From an uncultured Alphaproteobacteria bacterium (GTDB lineage: Bacteria > Pseudomonadota > Alphaproteobacteria > Micropepsales > Micropepsaceae): a stretch of 42,928 nt of DNA. Position 1 is the stretch's first letter. The number at the start of each line of letters is the position of its first letter. The stretch lies in contig CAIOFO010000147.1 of NCBI GenBank assembly GCA_903857685.1, positions 1 through 42,928 on the forward strand. The letters are read 5' to 3'. The translations under genes and the position numbers were made by a program. Shown one piece after another: positions 1 through 7,194 of this stretch. The notes under the pieces were generated by a model, which was not told the DNA's origin, made no database searches, and saw nothing but the letters and a program-made list of their open reading frames with translations.

Positions 1-12
1 CGACTTCGCCAT
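1..12 (-). CDS. Possible first four codons of an integrase (runs off the window)
   Basis: On the minus strand an ATG at 12-10 opens a frame (Met-Ala-Lys-Ser) that leaves the window. It lies in the same direction as the tRNA-Val gene, 85 bases beyond the tRNA 3' end, and two direct repeats of GGACAGCAC precede it. This is the usual layout of a tyrosine recombinase gene of an element integrated at a tRNA 3' end. Only four codons are visible, so the identity is inferred from position, not from protein sequence. It could equally be a chance ATG. Confidence 0.2.
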
Positions 13-19
13 CCCAACG

Positions 20-39
20 GTGCTGTCCTAGTGCTGTCC
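20..39. repeat. Two 9-bp direct repeats, 11-bp period
   Basis: GTGCTGTCC occurs at 20-28 and again at 31-39 (GGACAGCAC on the minus strand). The 11-base period is about one helical turn, so both copies would lie on the same DNA face. Repeats of this kind next to a tRNA and ahead of an integrase start often bind excisionase or the integrase arm domain. That role is inference. Nothing else is recognisable between 40 and 97. Confidence 0.4.
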
Positions 40-97
40 CAAATTAAACTAAAATAGGTTTTGGAGGGCTGAAAACCAGCTAAGTCATTGAAAACAA

Positions 98-172
98 TGG
101 TGGGCGCGACAGGGATTGAACCTGTGACCCCTCCCGTGTGAAGGGAGTGCTCTCCCGCTGAGCTACGCGCCC
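98..172 (-). tRNA. tRNA-Val (anticodon CAC), CCA encoded
   Basis: The reverse complement folds as a standard cloverleaf. The acceptor is GGGCGCG paired with CGCGCCC, the D arm contains AGCTCAGCGGGAGAGC, and the anticodon stem CTCCC/GGGAG encloses loop TTCACAC, giving anticodon CAC (reads GUG valine codons). The T arm is ACAGG/CCTGT around TTCAATC. The 3' CCA is encoded at 100-98. The gene points to the left edge of the window and is a typical target site for integrating elements. Immediately upstream, 181-199 holds a small inverted repeat (GGATTTT/AAAATCC). Confidence 0.95.
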
Positions 173-295
173 GCCCTGCCGGATTTTAGCGGAAAATCCG
201 TGGCGGACGAGGGCTATAGGGGCGGGCCCAGGGGTCGTCAAGATGGGCCGTCAAGACGCCCGTTTTTGGGCCCCAGACGGGCTTTTTCCGGGGCG

Positions 296-1891
296 CTACG
301 CGGCCAGCGGCAAATCAATCCAGAACCTGGTCTGGCGGCCGGGAATGCTCTCAAAATCAATCCGCCCGCCCTGCCGTTCGACCAGCAGCTTGGCGATGGA
401 AAGTCCCAGCCCGGCGCCCGGCACATTGCGGCCGGCCTTGGTCCTGCTGAAGGGGCGGAACAGGGTTTCGCGCTCATGGCTCTGGATGCCGGGCCCGGCA
501 TTGGCGATCTCGATGCGGCCGAAACCATCGGCCAGGCGCCGGGCGCGGACATGGATAGGCGAGAAATTGTCGCCATACTTGTAGGCATTGGCGATCAGGT
601 TGTTGATGATCTGGGCCAGGCGCATGGGATCGGCGCTCACCGCCAGGCTGTCCTCCATCTCTTCCAGCAGCACCGGCTTGCCGCCCAGCGCGGTTTCCAG
701 CTTGAGGCCGCTGATGCACATCTCCAGCGTGCTGCGCACCTGGACCGGCCGGGACTGTATGGACAGCACGCCCGCCTCCGCCCGCGACAGGTCCAGCAGA
801 TCGTCATGCAGCCGCTGCAGCAACTCGCCGTTATGGCCGATGACATGGGCGAATTCATGGGCGCGGTCGAGCGGCAGGGTTCCGGATTCCAGCATGCCGG
901 AAAATCCGATGATCGCCGACAGCGGCCCGCGCACTTCATGGCTGACATGCGACAGCAGCTGGCTCTTGAAGCGCGATGCGCGCACCGCGTGCCGCCGCCG
1001 CCGCTCGATTATCGCGATATGCACATCGCGCTCGTTCAGCACCATGGCGGTCCGCACGCAGATCAGGCTGGTCACCGCCAGGAACAGTTGCAGCATCTCG
1101 AAATGAGGCACCGGATTGGCGGGGTCGAACGGCGCGGGCGTTTCCAGCGCGATGGCGCCGATGATGATCATCGCGGCGCCCGCGCCCATCAGGCGGAAGC
1201 GGGCCGTGGCCAGGATGGCCGCCGCCAGGACGAGAAAGCGCGCCGAAAAGGGCGAGTCGCGGAAGCCCAGCACCGACACCGCGCCCAGAAGCGCGAACAC
1301 CGCCAGCGCCTCGAAGAAGCGACGCTCCAGATTCAGCTTGCCGAACTGGCGCAGCGAGACCGTCATGCCGAACGGGAACAGGATGCAGACCCCCAGCACA
1401 TTGGAGAAGAACCAATCCAGCCCAGATTTCAGCGCGTCGCCGCCCGTGGCGCGGACCAGGGCATAGGACAGGACGGCGCCGATCAGGGCCGGGCTGATGG
1501 CGGCCGCCACGCCGAAACGCAGAGCCGATTTCATGGTGTTGAAGCGCGGCTGGGCCAGCTTGCGCACCGCCACCAGCCCCGCCAGCACGTCCAGCAGGTT
1601 GATCAGGCTGAAGCCGATCATGAGCGGTGGTATTGCCCCGCCCAGCCAGTTGGCGAGCAAACCGCCCGCCAGGACTGCCGCCAGCATCGCCAGATCGTCC
1701 GCCCGCGACCGCGACAGCCGCAGCAGCAGGCAGATACCGAAGGCCGTTGCCGGCCATACCGGCGATGCCTGATGGGCGTTGCCGCCCGCGATCTGGATGC
1801 CGCCATAGCCCAGCAGGAAGAAACCGGTGAACGTGATGACGAAAAGCGACACCAGCCGCGCCGCACCGCGGGGAGCGATTACAGAAGCCAT
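296..1891 (-). CDS. MASE1-domain membrane sensor histidine kinase
   Basis: A membrane-bound sensor kinase of about 531 residues. The first ~290 residues are a chain of hydrophobic helices with the character of a MASE1 sensor domain. A coupling helix rich in Arg follows, then a HisKA domain with the H box SHVSHEVRGPL (phosphoacceptor His near 318) and a HATPase_c domain with an N box (INNLIANAYKYG, near 429-440), G1 box NAGPGI and G2 box GAGLGLS. The final residues RFWIDLPLAA close the ATPase fold as usual. The open frame extends 12 codons further to a TTG at 1927. I prefer the ATG at 1891, which has a GAGTGGG tract upstream. The H box carries Arg where most kinases have Thr (HEVRGP instead of HELRTP). 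It is divergent from a single-domain response regulator, its likely partner. The input signal cannot be told from sequence. Confidence 0.88.
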   Translation of the reverse strand: MASVIAPRGAARLVSLFVITFTGFFLLGYGGIQIAGGNAHQASPVWPATAFGICLLLRLSRSRADDLAMLAAVLAGGLLANWLGGAIPPLMIGFSLINLLDVLAGLVAVRKLAQPRFNTMKSALRFGVAAAISPALIGAVLSYALVRATGGDALKSGLDWFFSNVLGVCILFPFGMTVSLRQFGKLNLERRFFEALAVFALLGAVSVLGFRDSPFSARFLVLAAAILATARFRLMGAGAAMIIIGAIALETPAPFDPANPVPHFEMLQLFLAVTSLICVRTAMVLNERDVHIAIIERRRRHAVRASRFKSQLLSHVSHEVRGPLSAIIGFSGMLESGTLPLDRAHEFAHVIGHNGELLQRLHDDLLDLSRAEAGVLSIQSRPVQVRSTLEMCISGLKLETALGGKPVLLEEMEDSLAVSADPMRLAQIINNLIANAYKYGDNFSPIHVRARRLADGFGRIEIANAGPGIQSHERETLFRPFSRTKAGRNVPGAGLGLSIAKLLVERQGGRIDFESIPGRQTRFWIDLPLAA

Positions 1892-2095
1892 GACCACAGT
1901 CCCACTCAAAAGAATGTCGAATCGCAAACATTTTACGCTGGAATATGCGGGAGTTGACAGGCACTTGCGCGCTCAGGTCGCATTAGCGGCAGGAATGTTT
2001 TTTTCTTGTCAGGACAAAATACCGGGACGAATTCCCTTTGGTGAAATGTTAAGTCCCGTGCCGCAGTCTGCCGGCCTTTATTCACCGGAGCCGCC

Positions 2096-2524
2096 ATGAA
2101 GCGCCGCATCGTCATTGCCGACGACGACCCCATTGTCATCAGCCTGGTCAGCCTGCGCCTGGAAATGGCGGATTATGAGGTGCTCGCCGCCAGGAATGGC
2201 GACGAGGCCCTGGCGCTGATTCGCAAGGCCGAACCGGTGGCCGCCATTCTGGACATGCAGATGCCGCGCAAGACCGGCATTGATGTGCTGGAAGCGATCA
2301 AGGCCGATGCCAAGACCGACAAATTGCCGGTCATGATGCTGACCGGCGAGCGCGACACCGGCATGGTGATGCAGGCCATGGGCGCGGGAGCCGCCGATTA
2401 CATGGTCAAGCCGTTTCAGCCCGACCGCCTGCTGGAGCGGGTCAACCGGCTGGTGCGCTCCAGCGCCATGGTGTGGAGCAAGCCTGCCCCGTCCGGAAAC
2501 AACAAAAGCGTCTGGGAATTATAA
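2096..2524 (+). CDS. Single-domain response regulator (CheY/DivK-like receiver)
   Basis: A 142-residue protein made of one receiver domain and a short tail. The acidic pocket is D9/D10 (ADDDP), the phosphoacceptor is D53 (LDMQMP), and the switch residues are T83 (MLTGE) and K105 (VKPF). No DNA-binding or enzymatic output domain follows, so it must act by protein contact or as a phosphorelay intermediate, like DivK or CheY. A CGGAG ribosome site lies just before the ATG. The tail from about residue 124 is polar and probably flexible. It is divergent from the sensor kinase, with about 200 bases between the two starts, which suggests a cognate pair. Its stop codon overlaps the stop of the convergent gph gene. 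Confidence 0.9.
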   Translation: MKRRIVIADDDPIVISLVSLRLEMADYEVLAARNGDEALALIRKAEPVAAILDMQMPRKTGIDVLEAIKADAKTDKLPVMMLTGERDTGMVMQAMGAGAADYMVKPFQPDRLLERVNRLVRSSAMVWSKPAPSGNNKSVWEL

Positions 2525-3202
2525 CAGCGCCATATTTTTCAGCGCCGTGGACAGTTGCGCGAATTCGTCCAGCACCAGGTCGCCGCCCAGATCCCGCGCC
2601 GGCACCGGGGTATAGCCATAGGACATCAATATGCAGGGTGCGCCGGCGGCCCGGGCGGTGGTCAGGTCGGTGATGGAATCGCCGATCATCACCGCCGGGC
2701 TTGCGCCCGCCTTTTCGGCATGCAGGTCGGCCACCACATCGTGAAAGATGCGCGGGTCCGGCTTGGTATAGCTTTTGCGGCCCGCGCCATAGACGGCGGC
2801 GAACAGGCCGCTCATTCCCAGCCGGTCCAGCAACAGCCCGGTCAGCTCCGCCGGCTTGTTGGTGAGAATGCCCAGTCTTGCGCCGCCGGCCTTCAGTTCC
2901 TTCAGCGTCTCTTCCACGCCGGGAAAGGGGCGGCTGAAATCGGCGATATGGGCCCGGTAATGCGCGATGAAAATCGCCACCAGGGCGGGCAGGTCGCCTG
3001 CCGCCACGGCGGGGCCGGTGGCCGCCATGGCCTGGGTGATCAGGGAGGCCGCGCCGAACCCCACCATATGGCGCAGCGAGGCCGGGTCTATGGGCACGCG
3101 CCCCTCCGCCGCCAGCACCGCATTGGTGGCGCCCAGAAGGTCGGGGGCGGTATCCACCAGGGTGCCGTCCAGGTCGAAAATCAGGGCAGGGGCAAGGGCC
3201 AT
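2519..3202 (-). CDS. gph: Phosphoglycolate phosphatase (HAD superfamily)
   Basis: A 227-residue HAD phosphatase predicted to hydrolyse 2-phosphoglycolate to glycolate, removing a damaging by-product of DNA repair and oxygenase chemistry. Motif I is FDLDGTLVDT (nucleophile D10, acid/base D12), motif II is ILTNKP, the motif III lysine is in YTKPDPRIF, and motif IV is IGDSITDLTTA. An alpha-helical cap lies between motifs I and II, with the family sequence PFPGVEETL. Length and motifs fit Gph of alphaproteobacteria, where it often neighbours glmU or rpiA, as here. Related HAD enzymes (PpaX, other sugar-phosphate phosphatases) share the motifs, so the exact substrate is inferred. Its last codon and stop share the hexamer TTATAA with the end of the response regulator. 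Confidence 0.85.
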   Translation of the reverse strand: MALAPALIFDLDGTLVDTAPDLLGATNAVLAAEGRVPIDPASLRHMVGFGAASLITQAMAATGPAVAAGDLPALVAIFIAHYRAHIADFSRPFPGVEETLKELKAGGARLGILTNKPAELTGLLLDRLGMSGLFAAVYGAGRKSYTKPDPRIFHDVVADLHAEKAGASPAVMIGDSITDLTTARAAGAPCILMSYGYTPVPARDLGGDLVLDEFAQLSTALKNMALL

Positions 3203-3291
3203 GAATTAGGGTATCCCATGCAGAATCGGCGCAATATAGAGTCGCAATTCGTTATTTCACCTTTTGGCCGCTGAGGCTTACCGAAAAACCC

Positions 3292-4638
3292 ATGTCCAAG
3301 GCAGGTATAATTCTGGCCGCCGGCCAGGGCACGCGGATGATGTCCGCGCTGCCCAAGGTGTTGCACAAGATCGCGGGCCTGCCGCTGCTGGGCCATGTCG
3401 TGGCCGCCATGCGTGGCGCCGGCGTCGAACGCATCGTGGTGGTGACGTCGCCGTCGGGGGATGCGGTGCGCGCCTATGCCGCCGGCCTGAAATGCGAAAG
3501 CGTGGTGCAGGACCGCCAGCTCGGCACCGGCCATGCCGCGGGCTCCGCGCAAAGCGCCCTGGCGGGGTTCGACGGCACGCTGGTGATCGCCAATGGCGAC
3601 ATGCCGCTGGTGACGCCGGAGGTAATTGGCGAATGCATGAAGGCGCAGGCGCGCACGGGATTGGCGATGCTGGCCTTCCAGGCCAGCGACCCCGCCCAGT
3701 ATGGCCGGGTGCTGCTGACCCCGGATGGCTTCCTCAACCGCATCGTCGAATACAAGGACGCCAGTGCCCCGGAACGCGCCATCACGCTGTGCAATGGCGG
3801 CTGCTATGCCGCCGACGCCCTGAAATTCTTCCGCTGGACCGCCGCCCTCAAGAACGACAATGCGCAAAAGGAATATTATCTCACCGATGTGCCCAGCATG
3901 GCGCGGGCCGAAGGCGTCAAATGCGCCGTCGCGCTGGCCGATGAAGTGTCGGTGCTGGGGGTCAACAGCCGCGCCGAGCTGGCGGAAGCGGAAGGCAAAT
4001 TTCAGGCCCGCATGCGCGCCCGGCTGCTGGCTGAAGGCGTCGGCATGAGCGCGCCGGAAACGGTCTTCTTCGCCCATGACACGATTGCCGGCCCGGATGT
4101 CGAGATCGAGCCCTTTGTGGTGTTCGGCCCCGGCGTTGTGCTGGGTCCCGGCGCCCGCATCCGCAGCCACAGCCATCTGGAAGGCGCGCCCAATCTTCCC
4201 GTTGAAGTGTCGCCGGGCGCGATTGTCGGCCCCTTCGCCCGCCTGCGTCCCGGCGCCAGGATCGGCGCCGGCGCCCATATCGGCAATTTCGTGGAAGTGA
4301 AAAACGCCGTGATCGACGCGGGCGCAAAAGCAAACCACCTTTCCTATCTCGGCGATGCCCATGTCGGGGCCGGCGCCAATATCGGTGCGGGCACCATCAC
4401 CTGCAATTACGACGGCTTCACCAAGGCGCTGACCGAGATCGGCGCCGGCGCCTTTATCGGCTCCAACACCGCGCTGGTGGCGCCGGTCACTGTGGGCGCG
4501 GGCGCCATCACCGCCGCCGGTTCAGTGATCACGAAGGACGTGGCGCCCGAAGCGCTGGCGATCGCGCGCGGCGCGCAGACCGAGAAGCCCGGCTGGGCAA
4601 AAGCCTTCCGGGAGCGCAAGCAGAAAGAGAAGAAGTAA
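3292..4638 (+). CDS. glmU: Bifunctional GlmU: GlcN-1-P acetyltransferase / GlcNAc-1-P uridyltransferase
   Basis: Makes UDP-GlcNAc, the precursor of peptidoglycan and lipid A, in two steps: acetylation of glucosamine-1-phosphate and then uridylyl transfer. The N-terminal pyrophosphorylase domain has LAAGQGTRM at 8-16 with K22 (LPKVLH) and the metal/UTP motif NGDMPLV. The C-terminal half is a left-handed beta helix of hexapeptide repeats and carries the acetyltransferase signatures RPGARIGAGAHIGNFVEVK, KANHLSYLGDA (catalytic His) and NYDGF. The 448 residues match the family length. Its stop and the glmS start share TAATG, so the two enzymes of the pathway are translationally coupled. It is divergent from gph. 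Confidence 0.97.
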   Translation: MSKAGIILAAGQGTRMMSALPKVLHKIAGLPLLGHVVAAMRGAGVERIVVVTSPSGDAVRAYAAGLKCESVVQDRQLGTGHAAGSAQSALAGFDGTLVIANGDMPLVTPEVIGECMKAQARTGLAMLAFQASDPAQYGRVLLTPDGFLNRIVEYKDASAPERAITLCNGGCYAADALKFFRWTAALKNDNAQKEYYLTDVPSMARAEGVKCAVALADEVSVLGVNSRAELAEAEGKFQARMRARLLAEGVGMSAPETVFFAHDTIAGPDVEIEPFVVFGPGVVLGPGARIRSHSHLEGAPNLPVEVSPGAIVGPFARLRPGARIGAGAHIGNFVEVKNAVIDAGAKANHLSYLGDAHVGAGANIGAGTITCNYDGFTKALTEIGAGAFIGSNTALVAPVTVGAGAITAAGSVITKDVAPEALAIARGAQTEKPGWAKAFRERKQKEKK

Positions 4639-6464
4639 TGTGCGGTATTGTCGGCATTGCGGGCAGCCAGGATGTCGCGCCGGTGATCCTGGAAGCGCTG
4701 CGGCGCCTGGAATATCGCGGCTATGACTCGGCGGGCATCGCCACGCTGGTAAATGGCAATATCGAACGCCGCCGCTCGCCGGGAAAATTGTCCAGGCTGG
4801 ACGCGGTGCTGCGGAAAGAACCGCTCACCGGCCATACCGGCATCGGCCATACCCGCTGGGCGACGCATGGCGCGCCCACCGAGATCAACGCTCATCCCCA
4901 TGCCACGGCGCGGGTGGCGATCGTCCATAACGGCATCATCGAGAATTTCCGCGAACTGCGCGACGAGCTGACGGCGCGGGGCCACATATTCGAATCCCAG
5001 ACCGACAGCGAAGTGGCTGCGCATCTGATCAGCGACAATATGGACAGAGGAATGTCGCCCGAAGCCGCCGCCAAGGCGGCAGTGGCGCGGCTGACCGGGG
5101 CCTATTCCATCGCTATGATCTTCAAGGATCATGAGGGCCTCCTGATCGGGGCGCGCAAGGGCGCGCCGCTGGCGGTGGGCTATGCCGAAAAGGAAGCCTA
5201 TCTCGGCTCCGACGCCTTTGCCTTGGCGCCTTTCACCAACCGCGTCGCCTATCTGGAAGACGGCGATGTCGTGGTGATCCGGGGCGCCGAGGTGGCGATT
5301 TACGACGACCAGGACCGTCCCGCCAACCGTGAAATCAAGCTCACCGCCGCCAGCGCCGCCCTGGTGGACAAGGCCGGCCACAGTCATTTCATGGCCAAGG
5401 AAATCCATGAGCAGCCCGAAGTGGTGGGCCATACCCTGGCGCATTATCTCGATCCGGCGGGGCCGGTGGTGCGGCGGCTGGGCAAGGGCCTGCGCGAAGC
5501 CCTGAAGACCGCGCCGCGCCTGACCATCTCGGCCTGCGGCACGGCCTATTATGCCGGCATGGTGGGCAAATACTGGTTCGAGAAACTGGCGCGTCTGCCG
5601 GTGGAAAGCGATGTCGCTTCCGAACTGCGCTACCGCAATCCCGTCTATCCCAAGGGCGGCGCGGCCCTGTTCATTTCCCAGTCGGGGGAGACCGCCGACA
5701 CGCTGGCGGCGCTGCGCGACGCCAAAAAGCACGGCCAGACCACCATCGCCATCGTCAATGTCGAGGAAAGCTCCATCGCCCGCGAAGCCGATATCGTGCT
5801 GCCCACCTATGCCGGCCCCGAAATCGGCGTCGCCTCGACCAAGGCCTTTACCTGCCAGCTGGCGGCGCTGGCCGCTTTCGCCATCGCGGCGGGCGAGGCG
5901 AGGGGCGTGCTGGATGCGGCGGACGAGAAACGGCTTTGCACCGCGCTCCTGGAAACGCCGCGCCACATCGCGGAGTTCTTGAAACAGGAAAGCAAGCTGA
6001 AAAGCCTGGGCGAGGAAATCGCCAGGGCCAGAGACGTGCTGTACATGGGGCGCGGCCCCAGCTTCCCCCTGGCGCTGGAAGGCGCCCTGAAGCTGAAGGA
6101 AATTTCCTATATCCATGCCGAAGGCTATGCCGCCGGCGAGATGAAACACGGTCCCATCGCCCTGATTGACGAGGCGGTGCCGATCATCGTCATCGCCCCG
6201 CATGACGAGCTGTACGAAAAGACCATCTCCAATACCCAGGAAGTGATGGCGCGGGGCGGCAAGGTGCTGCTGATTTCCGACGCGCGCGGCATCGCCGAGG
6301 CCGGGCCGGTCTGGGCCTCCATCACCGTGCCGGACGCCGATTCCTTCATCGCGCCATTGCTCTATGCCATTCCGGTGCAACTGCTGGCCTATCACGCGGC
6401 CCTGGCTAAGGGCACCGATGTGGATCAGCCCAGAAACTTGGCGAAATCCGTCACAGTTGAGTAG
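4638..6464 (+). CDS. glmS: Glutamine-fructose-6-phosphate aminotransferase (isomerizing)
   Basis: Converts fructose-6-phosphate and glutamine to glucosamine-6-phosphate, the committed step to amino sugars. It begins MCGIVGIAG, so Cys2 becomes the N-terminal nucleophile of the glutaminase domain, which also shows GHTRWATHG and the HNGIIENF motif. Two SIS sugar-binding domains follow (CGTAYYAG, SQSGETADT, STKAFTCQ, GRGPSFPLALEGALKLKEISYIHAE). The C-terminus ends NLAKSVTVE, the normal catalytic tail. The 608 residues are full length. The start overlaps the glmU stop by one base. I see no glmS ribozyme ahead of it, as expected in a proteobacterium where control is usually by small RNA or coupling. 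Confidence 0.97.
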   Translation: MCGIVGIAGSQDVAPVILEALRRLEYRGYDSAGIATLVNGNIERRRSPGKLSRLDAVLRKEPLTGHTGIGHTRWATHGAPTEINAHPHATARVAIVHNGIIENFRELRDELTARGHIFESQTDSEVAAHLISDNMDRGMSPEAAAKAAVARLTGAYSIAMIFKDHEGLLIGARKGAPLAVGYAEKEAYLGSDAFALAPFTNRVAYLEDGDVVVIRGAEVAIYDDQDRPANREIKLTAASAALVDKAGHSHFMAKEIHEQPEVVGHTLAHYLDPAGPVVRRLGKGLREALKTAPRLTISACGTAYYAGMVGKYWFEKLARLPVESDVASELRYRNPVYPKGGAALFISQSGETADTLAALRDAKKHGQTTIAIVNVEESSIAREADIVLPTYAGPEIGVASTKAFTCQLAALAAFAIAAGEARGVLDAADEKRLCTALLETPRHIAEFLKQESKLKSLGEEIARARDVLYMGRGPSFPLALEGALKLKEISYIHAEGYAAGEMKHGPIALIDEAVPIIVIAPHDELYEKTISNTQEVMARGGKVLLISDARGIAEAGPVWASITVPDADSFIAPLLYAIPVQLLAYHAALAKGTDVDQPRNLAKSVTVE

Positions 6465-6492
6465 GCCATGGCCGCCCTTTAAGGTCGCCGCC

Positions 6493-7194
6493 ATGACCGA
6501 CCAGAACGCCCTCAAACGCGCCGTCGCCGCCAAGGCCCTCGAATATGTCCAGGACGGCATGAAGCTGGGGCTTGGCTCCGGCTCGACCGCCGAGATTTTC
6601 GTGGAAATGCTGGCGCCGCGGGCGCGGGCGGGCCAGAAACTTCTCTGCGTACCGACCTCGGAACGCACCGCCGCCCTGGCGCGCAAGCTGGGGCTGACCC
6701 TGTCCACCCTGGACGAGCTGGCGCCGCTGGACCTGACCATTGACGGCGCCGACGAGGCCGACCGCAACCTCGACCTGATCAAGGGCGGCGGCGGCATGCA
6801 TTTGCGGGAAAAAATCGTCGCCGCCGCCTCCAAAAAAATGATCGTGATCGCCGATGAATCCAAGCTGGTGCCGCGGCTGGGCAAATTTCCGCTGCCCATC
6901 GAGGTCGTCGAGTTCGGCCACAAGGTCACCGCCCGCCATCTGGCCGAGACCTTCGCGTCCCTGGGCTATGGCCTTGTGCCGCTGCGGCTGCGGGAAAAGG
7001 ACGGCGCATTGTTCAAAACCGATAGCGGCAACCTGATCTATGACTGCGCTTTCGGCGCCATCCACAACGCGCCCAAGCTGGCCTCGGCGATCTCCGCCGT
7101 GCCCGGCATGGTGGAGCATGGCCTTTTCATCGGCATCGCCACCACGCTGTTGATCGCGGGGCCCGGCGAAGTCGAAGTCATCAATCGCGCATGA
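6493..7194 (+). CDS. rpiA: Ribose-5-phosphate isomerase A
   Basis: Interconverts ribose-5-phosphate and ribulose-5-phosphate in the non-oxidative pentose phosphate pathway. It has 233 residues from the ATG at 6493. The family motifs are GLGSGSTAE (26-34), TIDGADEAD (around 83-90) and KGGGG (97-101) followed by REK, whose Glu is the catalytic base. The frame is open for 43 codons upstream into the end of glmS, but that part is not RpiA-like. The ATG at 6493 matches the usual N-terminus, and only 28 bases separate it from the glmS stop. Its stop overlaps the start of gor as ATGA. Confidence 0.96.
   Translation: MTDQNALKRAVAAKALEYVQDGMKLGLGSGSTAEIFVEMLAPRARAGQKLLCVPTSERTAALARKLGLTLSTLDELAPLDLTIDGADEADRNLDLIKGGGGMHLREKIVAAASKKMIVIADESKLVPRLGKFPLPIEVVEFGHKVTARHLAETFASLGYGLVPLRLREKDGALFKTDSGNLIYDCAFGAIHNAPKLASAISAVPGMVEHGLFIGIATTLLIAGPGEVEVINRA

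Noticed and set aside
181-199. Inverted repeat GGATTTT/AAAATCC upstream of the tRNA
   Set aside because: Short and AT-rich in part, with no T-run on either strand. Too weak to call.
258-287. Terminator-like hairpin GCCCGT/ACGGGC followed by T5 on the plus strand, just past the kinase stop
   Set aside because: The T-run is on the plus strand, where no gene ends. The kinase transcript on the minus strand would have the A-tract before the stem, so it is not a proper terminator for it.
4560-4640. Looked for a glmS ribozyme or riboswitch ahead of glmS
   Set aside because: glmS starts inside the glmU stop (TAATG), leaving no leader for a ribozyme.
3181-6929. Very long open frames on the minus strand opposite glmU, glmS and rpiA (393 and 840 codons)
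   Set aside because: They mirror well-identified genes in GC-rich DNA with strong third-position bias, lack known motifs and are His/Gln/Gly-rich as expected for shadow frames.
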